A DNA stretch of 64,000 nt from Craterostigma plantagineum (GCA_027422505.1 JAPQWV010000001.1:1-64000); one strand, 5' to 3'. Shown: positions 46,128 to 60,284, counted from the stretch's first letter. Translations and numbers: made by a program. Notes: generated by a model from the sequence alone, not told the origin.

Positions 46128-46633
46128 ATCCCCCACATGAATGGAAATTAATAAAAATGCTATGCATGCTGACTCTTGCAAGAAAAACTCGACGACCCGT
46201 CATGGCATTAGGATAGGTAGTTTGTAGCTTTGAACCTTCCCTAGTGAAACGCAATCGAATTTACTCGCTGTTCAGTGAACATGATGTCTTGAACTGACAG
46301 CTTTTGTGTAAATCAAAACAACAGTGTACACACAATGACGAATCTTATTTCTTTCGATTCTCACGTTGTGTCCATTTCGGCCTTGGACCATATCTTGGTT
46401 TCATAAGTGTTTTATTGAAGCGGCCCCACTTCTCACTTATATAGGTGATTGACTATTAGAACTTTAATCCTAGAGTATCCCGAAATACTCCACCATCAGG
46501 TATAGCTATCATTAAAAGCAAAATTGCTTACCCTTTACCACACGTCTTCGGGTAATTACTTGGGCAGCTTATGAGAATGAGCTTATTAAAAAAAATCCAA
46601 GTAAGCTACTGAACTACACTCAGCTTAGTTGTC

Positions 46634-49600
46634 TCATTGAACCAAATTTGTGGGATCTCCACTCATTTTGGTTGAGTTACCACCAAGCTCGTTCTTGGGT
46701 GTGTGGTTTTTAAGCCCCATTCCCCTTACTGCATTATAGTGCTGATCTCTAGCAATGCCTTTCGTCAAAGGATCTGCTATATTCTCTTTAGACTTCACAT
46801 AGTCAATAGCAATTATTCCACTAGAGATCAGTTGTCTTACAGTATTATGTCTTCGACGAATGTGTCGAGACTTACCATTATACATACTATTCTGTGCCCT
46901 ACCAATTGCAGCCATGCTGTCGCAATATATCATGATAGGCGGTACAGGCTTATTCCAACAAGGAATGTCCTCCAAAAAATTTCGAAGCCATTCTGCTTCT
47001 TCGCCGGCTTTGTCTAGTGCAATAAACTCCGATTCCATCGTAGATCGAGCTATGCACGTTTGTTTGGAGGATTTCCAAGAAATTGCTCCACCACCGATGG
47101 TAAATACATAACCACTCGTGGACTTGGAGTCTTTGCTATCAGATATCCAGTTAGCATCGCAGTATCCTTCAAGAACTGCTGGATATCTCGTATAGAATAT
47201 GCCATGATTAATAGTGTGCTTTAGATATCTCAGCACCCTTCTCAAGGCTATCCAATGGTTACTCGCAGGATTACTAGTAAACCTGCTAAGTTTACTAATT
47301 GAATATGCTATATCAGGTCGAGTGCAGTTAGTTAGGTACATTAAACTACCAATCACTCGAGCATATTCTTGCTGTGATACAGGTTCTCCTCTATTTTTGG
47401 CCAGATGTAGATTTAGATCTACAGGAGTCTTAGCCGGAGGATCATCGAAGGCATTAAATTTCTTCAACACTTTCTCAATATAATGAGATTGTGTTAGCAT
47501 AATTCCTTCGGGCGTCTTATAGACATTTATCCCTAGTATGACATTAGCCAAACCCATATCCTTCATACTGAAATTATTTTTCAACATAATCTTCGTGTCT
47601 ACAATCATTTTATGATTGCTTCCCGTGATTAACATGTCGTCTACATAAAGACAGACAATCACGAATTCATCGGATGTGCCCTTAATGTAAACACATTTGT
47701 CACACTCATTAATTTTGAATCCATTCGATAGCATAGTCATATCGAATTTTTGGTGCCATTGTTTCGGTGCTTGTTTAAGCCCGTAAAGTGACTTCACGAG
47801 TCGGCACACTTTGTTTTCCTGTCCAGGTATTACGAATCCTTCTGGCTGATTCATGTAGATTTCTTCTTCGAGGTCTCCATTTAGGAATGCCGTTTTTACA
47901 TCCATTTGATGTATCTCGAGATCATGCAATGCTGCAATAGCAAATAGAACCCGTATTGACGTAATTCTCGTTACAGGTGAATAGGTATCGAAGAAATCAT
48001 ACCCTTCCTTTTGAGAATATCCCTTGGCTACTAAACGAGCCTTATATTTCTCAATTGATCCATCAGTTTTATATTTCCTTTTAAGGACCCACTTGCATCC
48101 TAAAGGTTTACACCCCTTAGGGAGATCTACTAACTCCCAAGTGTGATTCTGCATGATGGATTCAATTTCACTGTTTACAGCTTCTTTCCAGAACGGAGCT
48201 TCTGGAGTCGACAGAGCTTCTTGCACTGTCCTAGGTTCATCGTCTAACATAAATGTTAGGAAATCAGGCCCAAATGATTTGGCCACTTTTTTACGCTTAC
48301 TTTGCCGTGGTTTCTCAACTTCTGGAGGCGAAACTTCAACGGCTTCATAATTTCTTTTACAACTTATTTCATTTCTTTCCTTCGTTGGAAAGATGTTCTC
48401 AAAGAAAACAGCATTTCTTGATTCAATAATCATCCCAGAATTCATGTCGGGAATTTCGGACTTATGCACCAGAAATCTGTATGCATTACTATTTTCTGCA
48501 TATCCAATGAAAATGCAGTCAACCGTTTTCGGTCCTATCTTGACCTGTTTTGGTTTAGGTACTTCGACCTTTGCTAAACACCCCCACACTTTAAGATATC
48601 CGTAGGAAGGTTGTCTACCTTTCCACAATTCGTACGGTGTTTTATCCCGTTTCTTATGTGGCAACATATTTAGAATGCGATTTGATGACAGTATGGCTTC
48701 CCCCCACAAATTCTGAGGTAGCCCTGAACTGATTAACATAGCATTCATCATCTCCTTAAGAGTTCTATTTTTTCGTTCAGCAACGCCATTTGATTGAGGT
48801 GAATATGGCGCCGTCGTCTGATGAATAATACCATGTTCTCGGCAAAATTCCACAAACGGTGCCACATATTCTCCTCCTCTGTCACTTCTTATTATTTTGA
48901 TCGATCTTAGAATTAAGTTGATTCTCAACTTCATTCTTATATCTTTTGAAGGTATCAAGAGCTTCGTCTTTACCACTTAAAAGATATACGTGACAGTACT
49001 TCGTGCAATCGTCGATAAACGTAATAAAGTATTTCTTTCCACCTCTAGTTTGCACGAATTTCAGATCGCATATATCAGTATGGATCAATTCTAGTGGTGA
49101 ACTGTTTCTTTCGACAGAGAAAAATGGTGCCTTGGCCATTTTTGCTTCTACGCAGATTTCACACTTATGTTGTGAATCAATTTCCATTTGTGGAAGTAAG
49201 TTTAAACTTATTAACTTTTTCAGTTTGTTCAAACTCACGTGTCCTAATCTACCATGCCATAAATTAGACAACTCAACCAAGTAAGAAGAACTGGCTTTAT
49301 TATTATAAGCGATCTTAATATCGCGTTTTACAGGCATTACAGATAACTTAAAAAGGCCCTTCTCGAGGTAACCTTTGCCAATAAAATGACCATTTTTGGT
49401 CAGTACATATTTTCCAGCTTCAAACACTTGTCTAAATCCAGCGTTACTGAGCAGAGCGCCGGACACCAAATTCTTGCGGATGTCTGGAACATGCAGCACG
49501 TCCACAAGGGTCACTTCCTTGCCTGAGGTCATCTTTAGCACCACCCGTCCCAATCCTACGATGTTGGACGTCGCCGCGTTCCCCATATAGAGCGTCCTAC

Positions 49601-50645
49601 CCGAAATAGGCGTGTAGGTGGAGAACATTTCTTTGTCGGAGCAGATGTGGCGCGTTGCTCCGCTGTCGATGTACCAGTAGTTCGGATTTTCCACGACGTT
49701 TGCCTCGTACACGACTGCAGTCAAGTCTAGCTCCGACATGTCTTTCGCCGGCTGCTTCTCCTCAGCGAGATGCGCCCGAGTATTATTAACTCTCTTCTTT
49801 TTACGACAATCCTTGGCCATATGCCCTGGTTTATCACAATTATAACAGTTGCCCTTAATTCTTTTGGAATTCGGGTCATGCTTCTTTTGCGGCGGACCTG
49901 GCCTTTTACGCTTGTTTCCATAGCTTTGCTCGGCCAAGTTGGCTCCCGCCTCCATACTGCCCCTTTTGTTCTTGGCTTCATTCTTTCGATTGTCTTCCTC
50001 GATCCGAAGCCGCACAATCAGGTCCTCAAGCCCCATCTCCTTTCGTTTATGCTTGAGGTAATTCTTGAAATCCTTCCACAGAGGTGGCAGCTTCTCGATA
50101 ATTGCAGCTACTTGGAAGGTTTCGCTGATCTGCATATTTTCAGCATGAATATCGTGAATAATCAGCTGCAGATCACGGACTTGGTCCAGCACCGGCTTAG
50201 AGTCGGTCATCTTATAATCCAGGAATTTGCCGACGATGAACTTCTTTAGTCCGGCATCGTCGGTCTTATACTTCTTGTCCAACGAATCCCACAACTCTTT
50301 CGCAGTCGTAGCCACTGCATAGACGTTGTATAGGGAATCGTCTAGGGCGTTCAGAATATAGTTGCGGCACATGAAATCATTATGATTCCATGCGTCTAAC
50401 GCAGCCTTTTCTTGCTCAGATTGAGCGACACGAGCAGCATAGTCTGCGTCGTTAGGGTTTTCACCCTCAGCTAGTGGGGCGACTTCAGTCACCGAAGGGG
50501 CAGTTTCTTTCAGAAAACGGACGAGGTGGAGAGTAGTGAGATAGAACATCATCTTTTGTTGCCAGCGTTTGAACTCCGTCCCGTTGAATTTGGCAGGACG
50601 TTCGACATGGTTGCCGGTAGGGATCGTTGCTGCGTTGGTTGCCAT
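46634..50645 (-). pseudogene. copia gag-pol of unit 1, one frame break
   Basis: Gag starts at ATG 50643-50645, only 36 bases inside LTR2. The first frame (to 48882) has gag, a CCHC knuckle ([14 protein letters not shown]), protease ([14 protein letters not shown]), GAG-pre-integrase ([10 protein letters not shown]) and the first half of integrase. The frame shifts by one base near 48891-48906, between the first and second acidic integrase motifs. It then continues to 46634 with integrase ([22 protein letters not shown]), RT ([24 protein letters not shown]) and RNase H ([22 protein letters not shown]). Domain order is copia, of the Tnt1/Tork-like style. Otherwise intact. Confidence 0.9.
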
Positions 50646-50681
50646 CGATCAAATCACGAACAATGAATTTCGTCTTACGAT

Positions 50682-52221
50682 TGTTGTTTCTTCGGTTGCG
50701 TCTGATCGGCGGTAGATAGCTTTGGCAATAGATAAACTTCGGCAAGAGATAGTCGGAAGATGGAGTGTCTTCAAACGCACGTGCAGTGGGTGATGAACCA
50801 GATGAACCAGTAGATGAACATTGAGAAGATAACTACGAGTAAGCACATGAGAATAAGCACATCAGTATACAATCTTCTGATATTCTCCATAGGATTAGGA
50901 TCCATAACTGTCGAGGCGTGTGTTGGACACACTGTCCGTAAGACGAAATCGCCCCGATATTCTGTGCTTTCGGTTATCAGCGATCGTCCCCAAGATACAA
51001 CGACATTTTCTTAACTCGTAATCGCAGCACAACGACTAGAGTTTTACGACGAATCGTACTCGAAACTCGAGTTTTTTCTTGCTTCGGGATTTTAGGGAGT
51101 TGGGAGTGAATAATGCAATTTGTGTGGGTTGAAGTGAATGAATATTTCCATCTCAATGGGGGCCTATTTATAGATTTTATGTCGCAGGGACCTCTCCGCA
51201 AATTCGAGAACTTGCTAGGCTGCTTCTGTAATTTTCCAGGGACTATATTGCAACATTTTGCATCTATTGGACTGTCGGTTTATTTACCGGCCCGCAACAG
51301 GCCCGATTCTCGGGCCGACAGCCCGAATCTCAGGCGTGTCCCACCGGCGGCGGCCCGATTCTCCGACCGACGGCCCGAGGCGGCTACCGACGCCTCTAGT
51401 TGGGCCGACCGACACTTCCTTGAGTTGGGCCGAATTAGCCCAACAACCCACTTCAGCCCAATTGATCAAATGGATCAAGCCATCACATCTAGGCTGCCCA
51501 ATCAGCTTCACCTCGACTGCCATGTCACCGGCACCGTCACCGTCGCCGCCCACCGGAGGAAAAATTTAAGTAGCTCCTCAATGCTCCTCGCTCCGATGCG
51601 TCGTGCGAAGTGCAAAGTGCGCGCCTCAAAGCGCCCATTGCGCACTTTGGCACGGCACGGCACGGCTCGGCTCGGCTCGGCTCGGCCTCGGCCTCGGGCA
51701 CGGGCACGGGCACGGGCACGGGCTCGGGCTCGGGCTCGGGCTCGGTGCTCGGTGCTCGGTGCTCGTCGGTGCGAGGCACCGACTCGCACCCGAGCTATTA
51801 TTTGGGCCAAAACTCACCCAAGTTCCTCAAACCCACTTAAACCACTTAAGCCCACAAGCCCATTTAAGCCATACACATGGCAAGCCCTTTTGAATAAACC
51901 CACATGGGTTTCTATATATATAGTGAAGATTTTCTTAGTGTCTAACCAATGTGGGACACTTAATCCCACACTTAAACACTATCAACCATTTTAATCATTA
52001 TTGGGCCAACTTCGAAAATTAATTTCTCATTCACCCGAATTCGGTTTTGAGCCTATTAATATTCGTTAGATTCTCCGTGAAATGTAGATTCATAATCTTT
52101 CAACGAATTCTCGTTTCGACATCCGATGGCTTCCCGATTTAATAAAAACCGAAACTGATTTTATTAATGGGTTAATACCCATTTTGGGCCCAAAGCCCAT
52201 TTGGCTTAATAAAATCCAACA
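50682..52221 (-). repeat. LTR2, 1,540 bp, shared by both units
   Basis: Same length as LTR1 and identical in all translated ORFs compared. It serves as 5' LTR of unit 1 and 3' LTR of unit 2. The leader between it and gag holds no TGGTATCAGAGC primer site. Confidence 0.93.
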
Positions 52222-52727
52222 ATCCCCCACATGAATGGAAATTAATAAAAATGCTATGCATGCTGACTCTTGCAAGAAAAACTCGACGACCCGTCATGGC
52301 ATTAGGATAGGTAGTTTGTAGCTTTGAACCTTCCCTAGTGAAACGCAATCGAATTTACTCGCTGTTCAGTGAACATGATGTCTTGAACTGACAGCTTTTG
52401 TGTAAATCAAAACAACAGTGTACACACAATGACGAATCTTATTTCTTTCGATTCTCACGTTGTGTCCATTTCGGCCTTGGACCATATCTTGGTTTCATAA
52501 GTGTTTTATTGAAGCGGCCCCACTTCTCACTTATATAGGTGATTGACTATTAGAACTTTAATCCTAGAGTATCCCGAAATACTCCACCATCAGGTATAGC
52601 TATCATTAAAAGCAAAATTGCTTACCCTTTACCACACGTCTTCGGGTAATTACTTGGGCAGCTTATGAGAATGAGCTTATTAAAAAAAATCCAAGTAAGC
52701 TACTGAACTACACTCAGCTTAGTTGTC

Positions 52728-54176
52728 TCATTGAACCAAATTTGTGGGATCTCCACTCATTTTGGTTGAGTTACCACCAAGCTCGTTCTTGGGTGTGTGG
52801 TTTTTAAGCCCCATTCCCCTTACTGCATTATAGTGCTGATCTCTAGCAATGCCTTTCGTCAAAGGATCTGCTATATTCTCTTTAGACTTCACATAGTCAA
52901 TAGCAATTATTCCACTAGAGATCAGTTGTCTTACAGTATTATGTCTTCGACGAATGTGTCGAGACTTACCATTATACATACTATTCTGTGCCCTACCAAT
53001 TGCAGCCATGCTGTCGCAATATATCATGATAGGCGGTACAGGCTTATTCCAACAAGGAATGTCCTCCAAAAAATTTCGAAGCCATTCTGCTTCTTCGCCG
53101 GCTTTGTCTAGTGCAATAAACTCCGATTCCATCGTAGATCGAGCTATGCACGTTTGTTTGGAGGATTTCCAAGAAATTGCTCCACCACCGATGGTAAATA
53201 CATAACCACTCGTGGACTTGGAGTCTTTGCTATCAGATATCCAGTTAGCATCGCAGTATCCTTCAAGAACTGCTGGATATCTCGTATAGAATATGCCATG
53301 ATTAATAGTGTGCTTTAGATATCTCAGCACCCTTCTCAAGGCTATCCAATGGTTACTCGCAGGATTACTAGTAAACCTGCTAAGTTTACTAATTGAATAT
53401 GCTATATCAGGTCGAGTGCAGTTAGTTAGGTACATTAAACTACCAATCACTCGAGCATATTCTTGCTGTGATACAGGTTCTCCTCTATTTTTGGCCAGAT
53501 GTAGATTTAGATCTACAGGAGTCTTAGCCGGAGGATCATCGAAGGCATTAAATTTCTTCAACACTTTCTCAATATAATGAGATTGTGTTAGCATAATTCC
53601 TTCGGGCGTCTTATAGACATTTATCCCTAGTATGACATTAGCCAAACCCATATCCTTCATACTGAAATTATTTTTCAACATAATCTTCGTGTCTACAATC
53701 ATTTTATGATTGCTTCCCGTGATTAACATGTCGTCTACATAAAGACAGACAATCACGAATTCATCGGATGTGCCCTTAATGTAAACACATTTGTCACACT
53801 CATTAATTTTGAATCCATTCGATAGCATAGTCATATCGAATTTTTGGTGCCATTGTTTCGGTGCTTGTTTAAGCCCGTAAAGTGACTTCACGAGTCGGCA
53901 CACTTTGTTTTCCTGTCCAGGTATTACGAATCCTTCTGGCTGATTCATGTAGATTTCTTCTTCGAGGTCTCCATTTAGGAATGCCGTTTTTACATCCATT
54001 TGATGTATCTCGAGATCATGCAATGCTGCAATAGCACTTTGGCACGGCACGGCACGGCACGGCCTCGGCCTCGGCCTCGGCCTCGGGCACGGGCTCGGGC
54101 TCGGTGCTCGGTGCTCGGTGCTCGTCGGTGCGAGGCACCGACTCGCACCCGAGCTATTATTTGGGCCAAAACTCAC
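52728..54176 (-). CDS. Fused ORF: LTR-derived peptide + copia RT/RNase H (482 aa)
   Basis: The deletion that removed gag through mid-RT of unit 2 joins LTR3 to the RT at GCA (54034-54036) in frame. The predicted product has about 48 LTR-encoded residues, rich in Ser/Pro/Arg, followed by RT from [17 protein letters not shown] through the YVDDM catalytic box to RNase H and the normal stop. It starts with an ATG inside the truncated LTR. The protease, integrase and the N-terminal part of RT are missing, so enzymatic activity is doubtful. Whether it is expressed is unknown. Confidence 0.75.
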   Translation of the reverse strand: MSFGPNNSSGASRCLAPTSTEHRAPSPSPCPRPRPRPRPCRAVPCQSAIAALHDLEIHQMDVKTAFLNGDLEEEIYMNQPEGFVIPGQENKVCRLVKSLYGLKQAPKQWHQKFDMTMLSNGFKINECDKCVYIKGTSDEFVIVCLYVDDMLITGSNHKMIVDTKIMLKNNFSMKDMGLANVILGINVYKTPEGIMLTQSHYIEKVLKKFNAFDDPPAKTPVDLNLHLAKNRGEPVSQQEYARVIGSLMYLTNCTRPDIAYSISKLSRFTSNPASNHWIALRRVLRYLKHTINHGIFYTRYPAVLEGYCDANWISDSKDSKSTSGYVFTIGGGAISWKSSKQTCIARSTMESEFIALDKAGEEAEWLRNFLEDIPCWNKPVPPIMIYCDSMAAIGRAQNSMYNGKSRHIRRRHNTVRQLISSGIIAIDYVKSKENIADPLTKGIARDQHYNAVRGMGLKNHTPKNELGGNSTKMSGDPTNLVQ

Positions 54177-54580
54177 CCAAGTTCCTCAAACCCACTTAAA
54201 CCACTTAAGCCCACAAGCCCATTTAAGCCATACACATGGCAAGCCCTTTTGAATAAACCCACATGGGTTTCTATATATATAGTGAAGATTTTCTTAGTGT
54301 CTAACCAATGTGGGACACTTAATCCCACACTTAAACACTATCAACCATTTTAATCATTATTGGGCCAACTTCGAAAATTAATTTCTCATTCACCCGAATT
54401 CGGTTTTGAGCCTATTAATATTCGTTAGATTCTCCGTGAAATGTAGATTCATAATCTTTCAACGAATTCTCGTTTCGACATCCGATGGCTTCCCGATTTA
54501 ATAAAAACCGAAACTGATTTTATTAATGGGTTAATACCCATTTTGGGCCCAAAGCCCATTTGGCTTAATAAAATCCAACA
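54034..54580 (-). repeat. LTR3, truncated (547 bp)
   Basis: Matches LTR positions equivalent to 45548-46127 but is 33 bases shorter because the GC-rich array has fewer units. It ends CCAACA followed by target duplication ACCAT. The missing part is the minus-strand 3' (downstream) portion, so the upstream end that may hold the promoter is retained. Confidence 0.9.
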
Positions 54581-57500
54581 ACCATTTCATATAAACAGGG
54601 AACGACGGGACGATCCTTTCTCTGCGATAACGACGAATTGTTTTTCTCGTTTTAGGATAAAGCGAAGAACTCGTGCTTGATCTATTCCACTGATTTGAAC
54701 TCCTCTTATTCTGCAAGGATATTAAAAGTGGGAATAGTAATTGGTCAGACTGGTGCCGCTAAATCATAAATGCTCAACTAACAAGCATGTATTTTTATTT
54801 TAGAGCTCACCTTTGCAGTTCCTCTTCTACGTCAATGTCGATTTCTTGAGCGGCCTTGGAGAAGAGGAGACTGTGCTGACTAACTCCAGCAATGTTTAGA
54901 GTTTCGAGGAACTCGATATGTGCTTTAAAGAACTCGTCCCTAGACAAATATGAAAATTTGAATCTATTAATTAGGGGGTAAGAAATGAATACTTCTGCAA
55001 TGTATTTGCATATCTGACGCAGGAATAAGAACGTTTAATCTTATATCTTCATGGTCTGAGACACTCGCATATTGGCACATTTATAAGAATAGAAGATTAC
55101 ATTTTATGATGATGATCATGCTCTTCAAGCAACTGTTGCCGAGTGGTAGATATACCAAACCCTTGCTTCGGTAGAGTGAAAAGATCCTTGAGGTCCTGTA
55201 AAATAGAACGTTGAAACTAATTATCTAATGCAATGCACAAAGCCAATATGGCTTGTGACAGGGATAGTTAGGCTTTCACAGGCAAAGTAGCCTTAAGGCT
55301 CCGTTTGGTTTACAGATTTTGACGTGGAAAAGAAACGGAAAAGTGAAATGGTACGACACGTGGAGCGTAATGTACAATGATTCAATGCTTATGACCACAC
55401 TTTTCTTTTCTTTTCCGCGTCGAATTCCGCGGACCAAATGCACCCTAACTGTGATGGTTCGTATAAAGTAAAAGATGGAAATGTTCAAGCATATGATACC
55501 TGCTGGCTGAAATAGCGGACCTGCTCTTTCTGTTCGGTTGCACTTCTGAATAATCCACCTTTAAACACCTGACCGCGATTGAAGTACAATCCACGAACCA
55601 AAGGCATTAGTGAATTACAATTGAATCCTCAGGCGTAAAGAGACATCAAACTCAAGAACTTCGAGCATGAGGGGAAAGTTGCAGCCGAACAAAATTTGAT
55701 AAGCGGGAAACGTAGCAACCTGCTTCTTGTAGATTTTTTCTTCGACTGTCCCACACGTCATTAATCTGTATACAATGACGTCCTTCTTCTGCCCAATCCG
55801 GTAAGCTCGGTCCACACTCTGGCTGTCAGTGCTGCAATGCAGAATGATTTAATGATCAGGTATCCTTCACTTCACTGGGTTATAGATGCAATGAGAAGAT
55901 CAAACAAACAGAGCAAATTTTTTCTAATGCCCAATTTCACAATTTGATAATTGACATAACTAAAACAAACTTGATATGGTGATGTCGATTAGTAAAATTT
56001 TATCTTAAAAACGCAAACCTCGGATTCCATGCTGGATCCACCACAATCACACGATCTGCATTAGTGAGTGTCAATCCCAAACCACCAACTTGAGATGTCA
56101 GAAGAAAAATAGGAGCTCCACGGCCCTCTTGAAAATCCTACAAAGAACAAGCAAATATCAAGTTGCCTTCCGAAAGTTACATATGTGCAATTATCCAAGC
56201 AGACCTTGACAACTGTAGCTCTATCACGGGGTTTAGTAGTACCATCAATACGCTGATACTTGTAGTGATGAGATGCCAGAGATGCCTGAGAAGAAATTTT
56301 TTTTTTTTTTTAAAAAAGTAAGCATTAACCACTTCCAGTTATACCACCAAAGAACAGAGTTACATGATGATTAAAAGCTATTACTAATGCACGTAAGCAG
56401 ATGCGGGACTCGAATATCTGCTCTGATAATTTAAAAAAAATTACATTGTACTAGTTTAACTTAGTAGCAAAGTTAAATGTTACTTCATGCATATTATTCG
56501 ACTAATAGGACATGGATACATGATTTTCTTATCTCGTAAGAGCATAAAATGTTCTAATAAAAGTTTAACCTGAATTAGATCAAGCATCTTGCGGCTTTGC
56601 GAAAATATAAGCACATTATGTCCTCTTGGAACCAAGTCGCCCTGTAACAATAAAAAATATAATTTGGCACAATTTTATAAGCTTGAAGATGGAGGCTGTA
56701 GAGTTCACTTACCAAAAGGGACATTAGAAATGACAACTTGCAAGAGATATCACGATTCTCTACAATCTCAAATCGTTCTGCAACATCTGCCATGTGCTTT
56801 GCCAAGTTTGCAGCAACACGGACATCATCCTGGTTCACCATTGAATCCATCCCCTCCAATACATCTTTAGCGGCTCTCTTAGTCAACAGAAGTGGATGGT
56901 CACATATCTTTTTCAGAATCTGCTTTCACAACCATAGACAAAAAATGAATCATTCAGAAATATGGAATCTTCGCACTTACAAGATTCCAGAGTGTATTGA
57001 AGTAAAATAATGAAAGGGCCTCTGCTCATTGCAACATTATATATAAGTGCCACGGGACTAATGAACTTCGAAATTTTCATTAGTGTTTTAATAGTTCTCG
57101 GTCCAGTGAGTGGTGGCATCATACAGACACGCCCCGTTTAAATATAAGACATAGATTTTAGTTCAAATGATGCCACACTGAGCAGATTACACATCAAGTG
57201 CAAGTCAACTGAGAGAATTTCATGCAACAAAAACACACAGAGAAACACTACACAGAAGAATTCAATTACCGTAATAGCGGCAAGTGGGGACCCATCGCAT
57301 GCTGAGAGGACAATCCCACTCTTTAAAAATGCTTCATAAAGTTGACGCTGGATTCATGATGATCACTATTAGAATTCCTTAACAAACTTTTTCTCAAACC
57401 CAAAAACGGTCAAGATTCAGAATGATGATCAGAGAATTTTAGGGAAATACCTGGCATTGAGTTAAGCGGAGCCACACTACAACCTCATTCTTCTTGGAAA

Positions 57501-60284
57501 GTGTGGTATCACCAAAAACTTCACTTTTCATGCGTCTAAGAAAATATGGTTGAATGCGCTCTCTCATGTCCTATCCACAGAAGATGCCAACATTAATTAA
57601 CAGATATGAATTAACTGTGAGCTGAATGAATAACCAAAATTAATCACCTTTGCAACAGAAGAACCAATACGCTTTTCCCTATCTGAGGCATTCTTTTCAT
57701 TTCCTCTATTAATGAAGAACTCGTATTTTTCCTTAAATCTGAAATGACGTGATAAGAACGAGAATCGAAAATTGTCCCGCTCTCTATCATGACGCAAAAG
57801 CAGGTATGGGCCAACTTAAACGATGGTGAATAAAAAATAAAGACAATTTCACAAGCTTATTCCTCTTTGCCACCAAGCAACTCTGGACAGCAGAAATTGA
57901 ATAAGGCCCAAAGTTCCTATGATCACATCAGGAGTGTCATCATCAACTATCTCTTGTGTGCAAATCAATACAAGGTTAAAAATAACAAGAAGAAACATAT
58001 CTAAAGTAAAGAAGCACATGCAACCTTAAGATTGTTTTGTATCGGTGTGCCACTGATAATTATGCGTTGACGGCAAGGTATCTGAAGCAGGCTCTTTGCC
58101 CTTTGAGTACTGGGATTTTTTATAAGATGGCCCCAGAATCAGTAATTCAAAGTGATCAAGAAACTGAAACACCCTGTGAATAAAGCGAAGGATAGGTTTC
58201 ATGTCGACAAGAAGAAAAATTTCGTTTACTTCATCAAGGATCATGTAGTCCCAAGGTATTTCATCTTCTTCACCATCAGAGTGATGAAAATCACCACATA
58301 GGGATTTTGCATTGCTTCGCACAATGTCATACGTTGTCAGAAGAACTCCTTTGTCCTATGATACAGACAGCAAAAATGCATGTCATTCACTCAAAATAAC
58401 ATCTGGTTTAGTTGAGACAAATATCTTAATTTTACTTCTGTTATACATGAAGAAGAATGAAACCTGAAGTATGTATTGCAGTTCATAATGCCGAGTTTTT
58501 GTAAAAGTTGAGAAGTAACTGCAGAAGCAAAAGAAAAAAAATAATCAAAATTCAATTCCAACATTCCGTGATACTTAAAACAATGAACAAGGGGAAAATA
58601 CAGTACTCTCTCGTCTTCCCTGAGAGACCAACAGTTGAGAGTTCATTCTGCCAATGAGTTAACAGTGTCTTTGGTACAACGATCAGGACTCTCCTTATCA
58701 AATTTGAATTGTACAGTCCAGCTATAAAGCCACAGATCTGCACCAACAAATTTGCATATCATACACAAGGATGCACATGGCAAGCAGAAATGGCAGTCAA
58801 TACTGTAATATATATACAACGTACTTTGTAATATAAATTAAAGAATATATACATACCTACATTGTCTTCCCGAGACCCATATCATCCCCTAAAATGCCGC
58901 CCTTTTTCTTGCAGTGAAGAGACCAGAGCCATTTTAATCCATCACGCTGATGGGGATACAACATTTTTGCTATTTTACCCTGCAGTCTATAGTTTTGCCT
59001 AGGACCACTGAGAACAAGTTCTTCCTCCCAACTTTCCAAAATTTTAGCATCATCAGCTTCATCATCAGATATCTCAATACACTTGTCATGTCTCCTATTC
59101 GTTTTCTGAACAGAAAGTTTTTCACAAGGCGCAACATACTTATCATGCTTTAGTTCAGTGACTCTCTTTTGATCCTTGCTAAAGATAGTGCCTCCATATT
59201 CTACTTCACTACTGGAATTGGGTGAAAACAATGATGATGATGATGATGATGAAGCAGCGGCTCCGAATTCATAAGATCCTTTAGTTAAATTCACATTAGC
59301 AAACTTAGTTCTTATTGACTCTTGAAAATCCTCCCCGTCATCCACTTTCTTGGGAATCCTATTCTTCTGAATCGAAAGAGAGTCCAATTTTGAACTTAAA
59401 TCATCTAGTATATCCCTTATTTCATTTCCAGTACTTTTACAAACTTTACTCCCCTGTATGGGTGAATGAAAATCCGATACTGCATCAAACATTTCGTCTT
59501 CATTTTCCGTATAATATTCCGCAATACCAACGTCAGGAGTTCCATTCTTAATTCTGCAAAGGCGACGCCTACCTTCAACTTTCACTGGCTTACTCCTCCC
59601 TTTTGTTTCCATCACCACATGATGAAATTTTATTACACTATACTTTGAGAGACAAAATAGATATTGGGTTTAAGAAAACTCGTTAATACCTGGAATACTG
59701 GAATTTCCATCGACATTACTGGACAATGTTGATGTATCGACAACAGATGTTTTTCTACTCTCAAACTCCCTAGAGTGGAGCCTCTTTTCAACTTCCAATG
59801 TCTTTGACATATCAAAACCTATTCAGGTGAAAAGGGATAGTAACTTGAGAACAAAATGCACGAGAAAAAAAAATGTTCATAATGCATAGAATAGAAATAT
59901 CATTAAAATTTTACAGAGAACCATGAAATACAGAAATTTACCAGGAAGGTTCACATCATATGTATGCCTTCCCGGGTCTGTGTCAAAGGCATCTACGTCT
60001 TCTGTAGGAGCGGTGATACTTTCCTGCACTCCAGAAGCTTCAAATGCCAATACAAATACCATCAAAGAATATTAGACAAGTACCGCATGAAGGAAATATA
60101 CGAAGTGTACGCATATTCATCAAGATAACCATAGTATTACAATTGGGGGAAACAATACAGATGTAAAATGAACATATACCACGAGTGGAATCTGTTGAAT
60201 CAAATCAGCAATTCCAGCAAACAGCTCAGGTGAAAGTGGAGATTCGTTAACCTTCTTCTCGGGTTTACTAGGTGTCACTTTAAC

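Larger units (their letters stand above)
44588..54580 (-). mobile_element. Tandem copia array with shared LTR (9,993 bp)
   Basis: Structure in window order: LTR1 44588-46127, internal 46128-50681, LTR2 50682-52221, partial internal 52222-54033, partial LTR3 54034-54580. The outer flanks are ACCAT (44583-44587 and 54581-54585), one target duplication for the whole array. The second unit repeats the first at an offset of 6,094 bases with no difference seen in the translated frames. The element reads on the minus strand, same sense as the host gene, and lies inside a CHR24 exon. Confidence 0.93.

Noticed and set aside
45019..51994. Two identical 293-codon ORFs and other Arg/Ala- or Pro/Ser-rich ORFs (45019-45900, 51113-51994 and their antisense partners)
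   Set aside because: They lie in LTRs and owe their length to the GC-rich short-unit array; all six frames stay open there, so this is not evidence of a gene.
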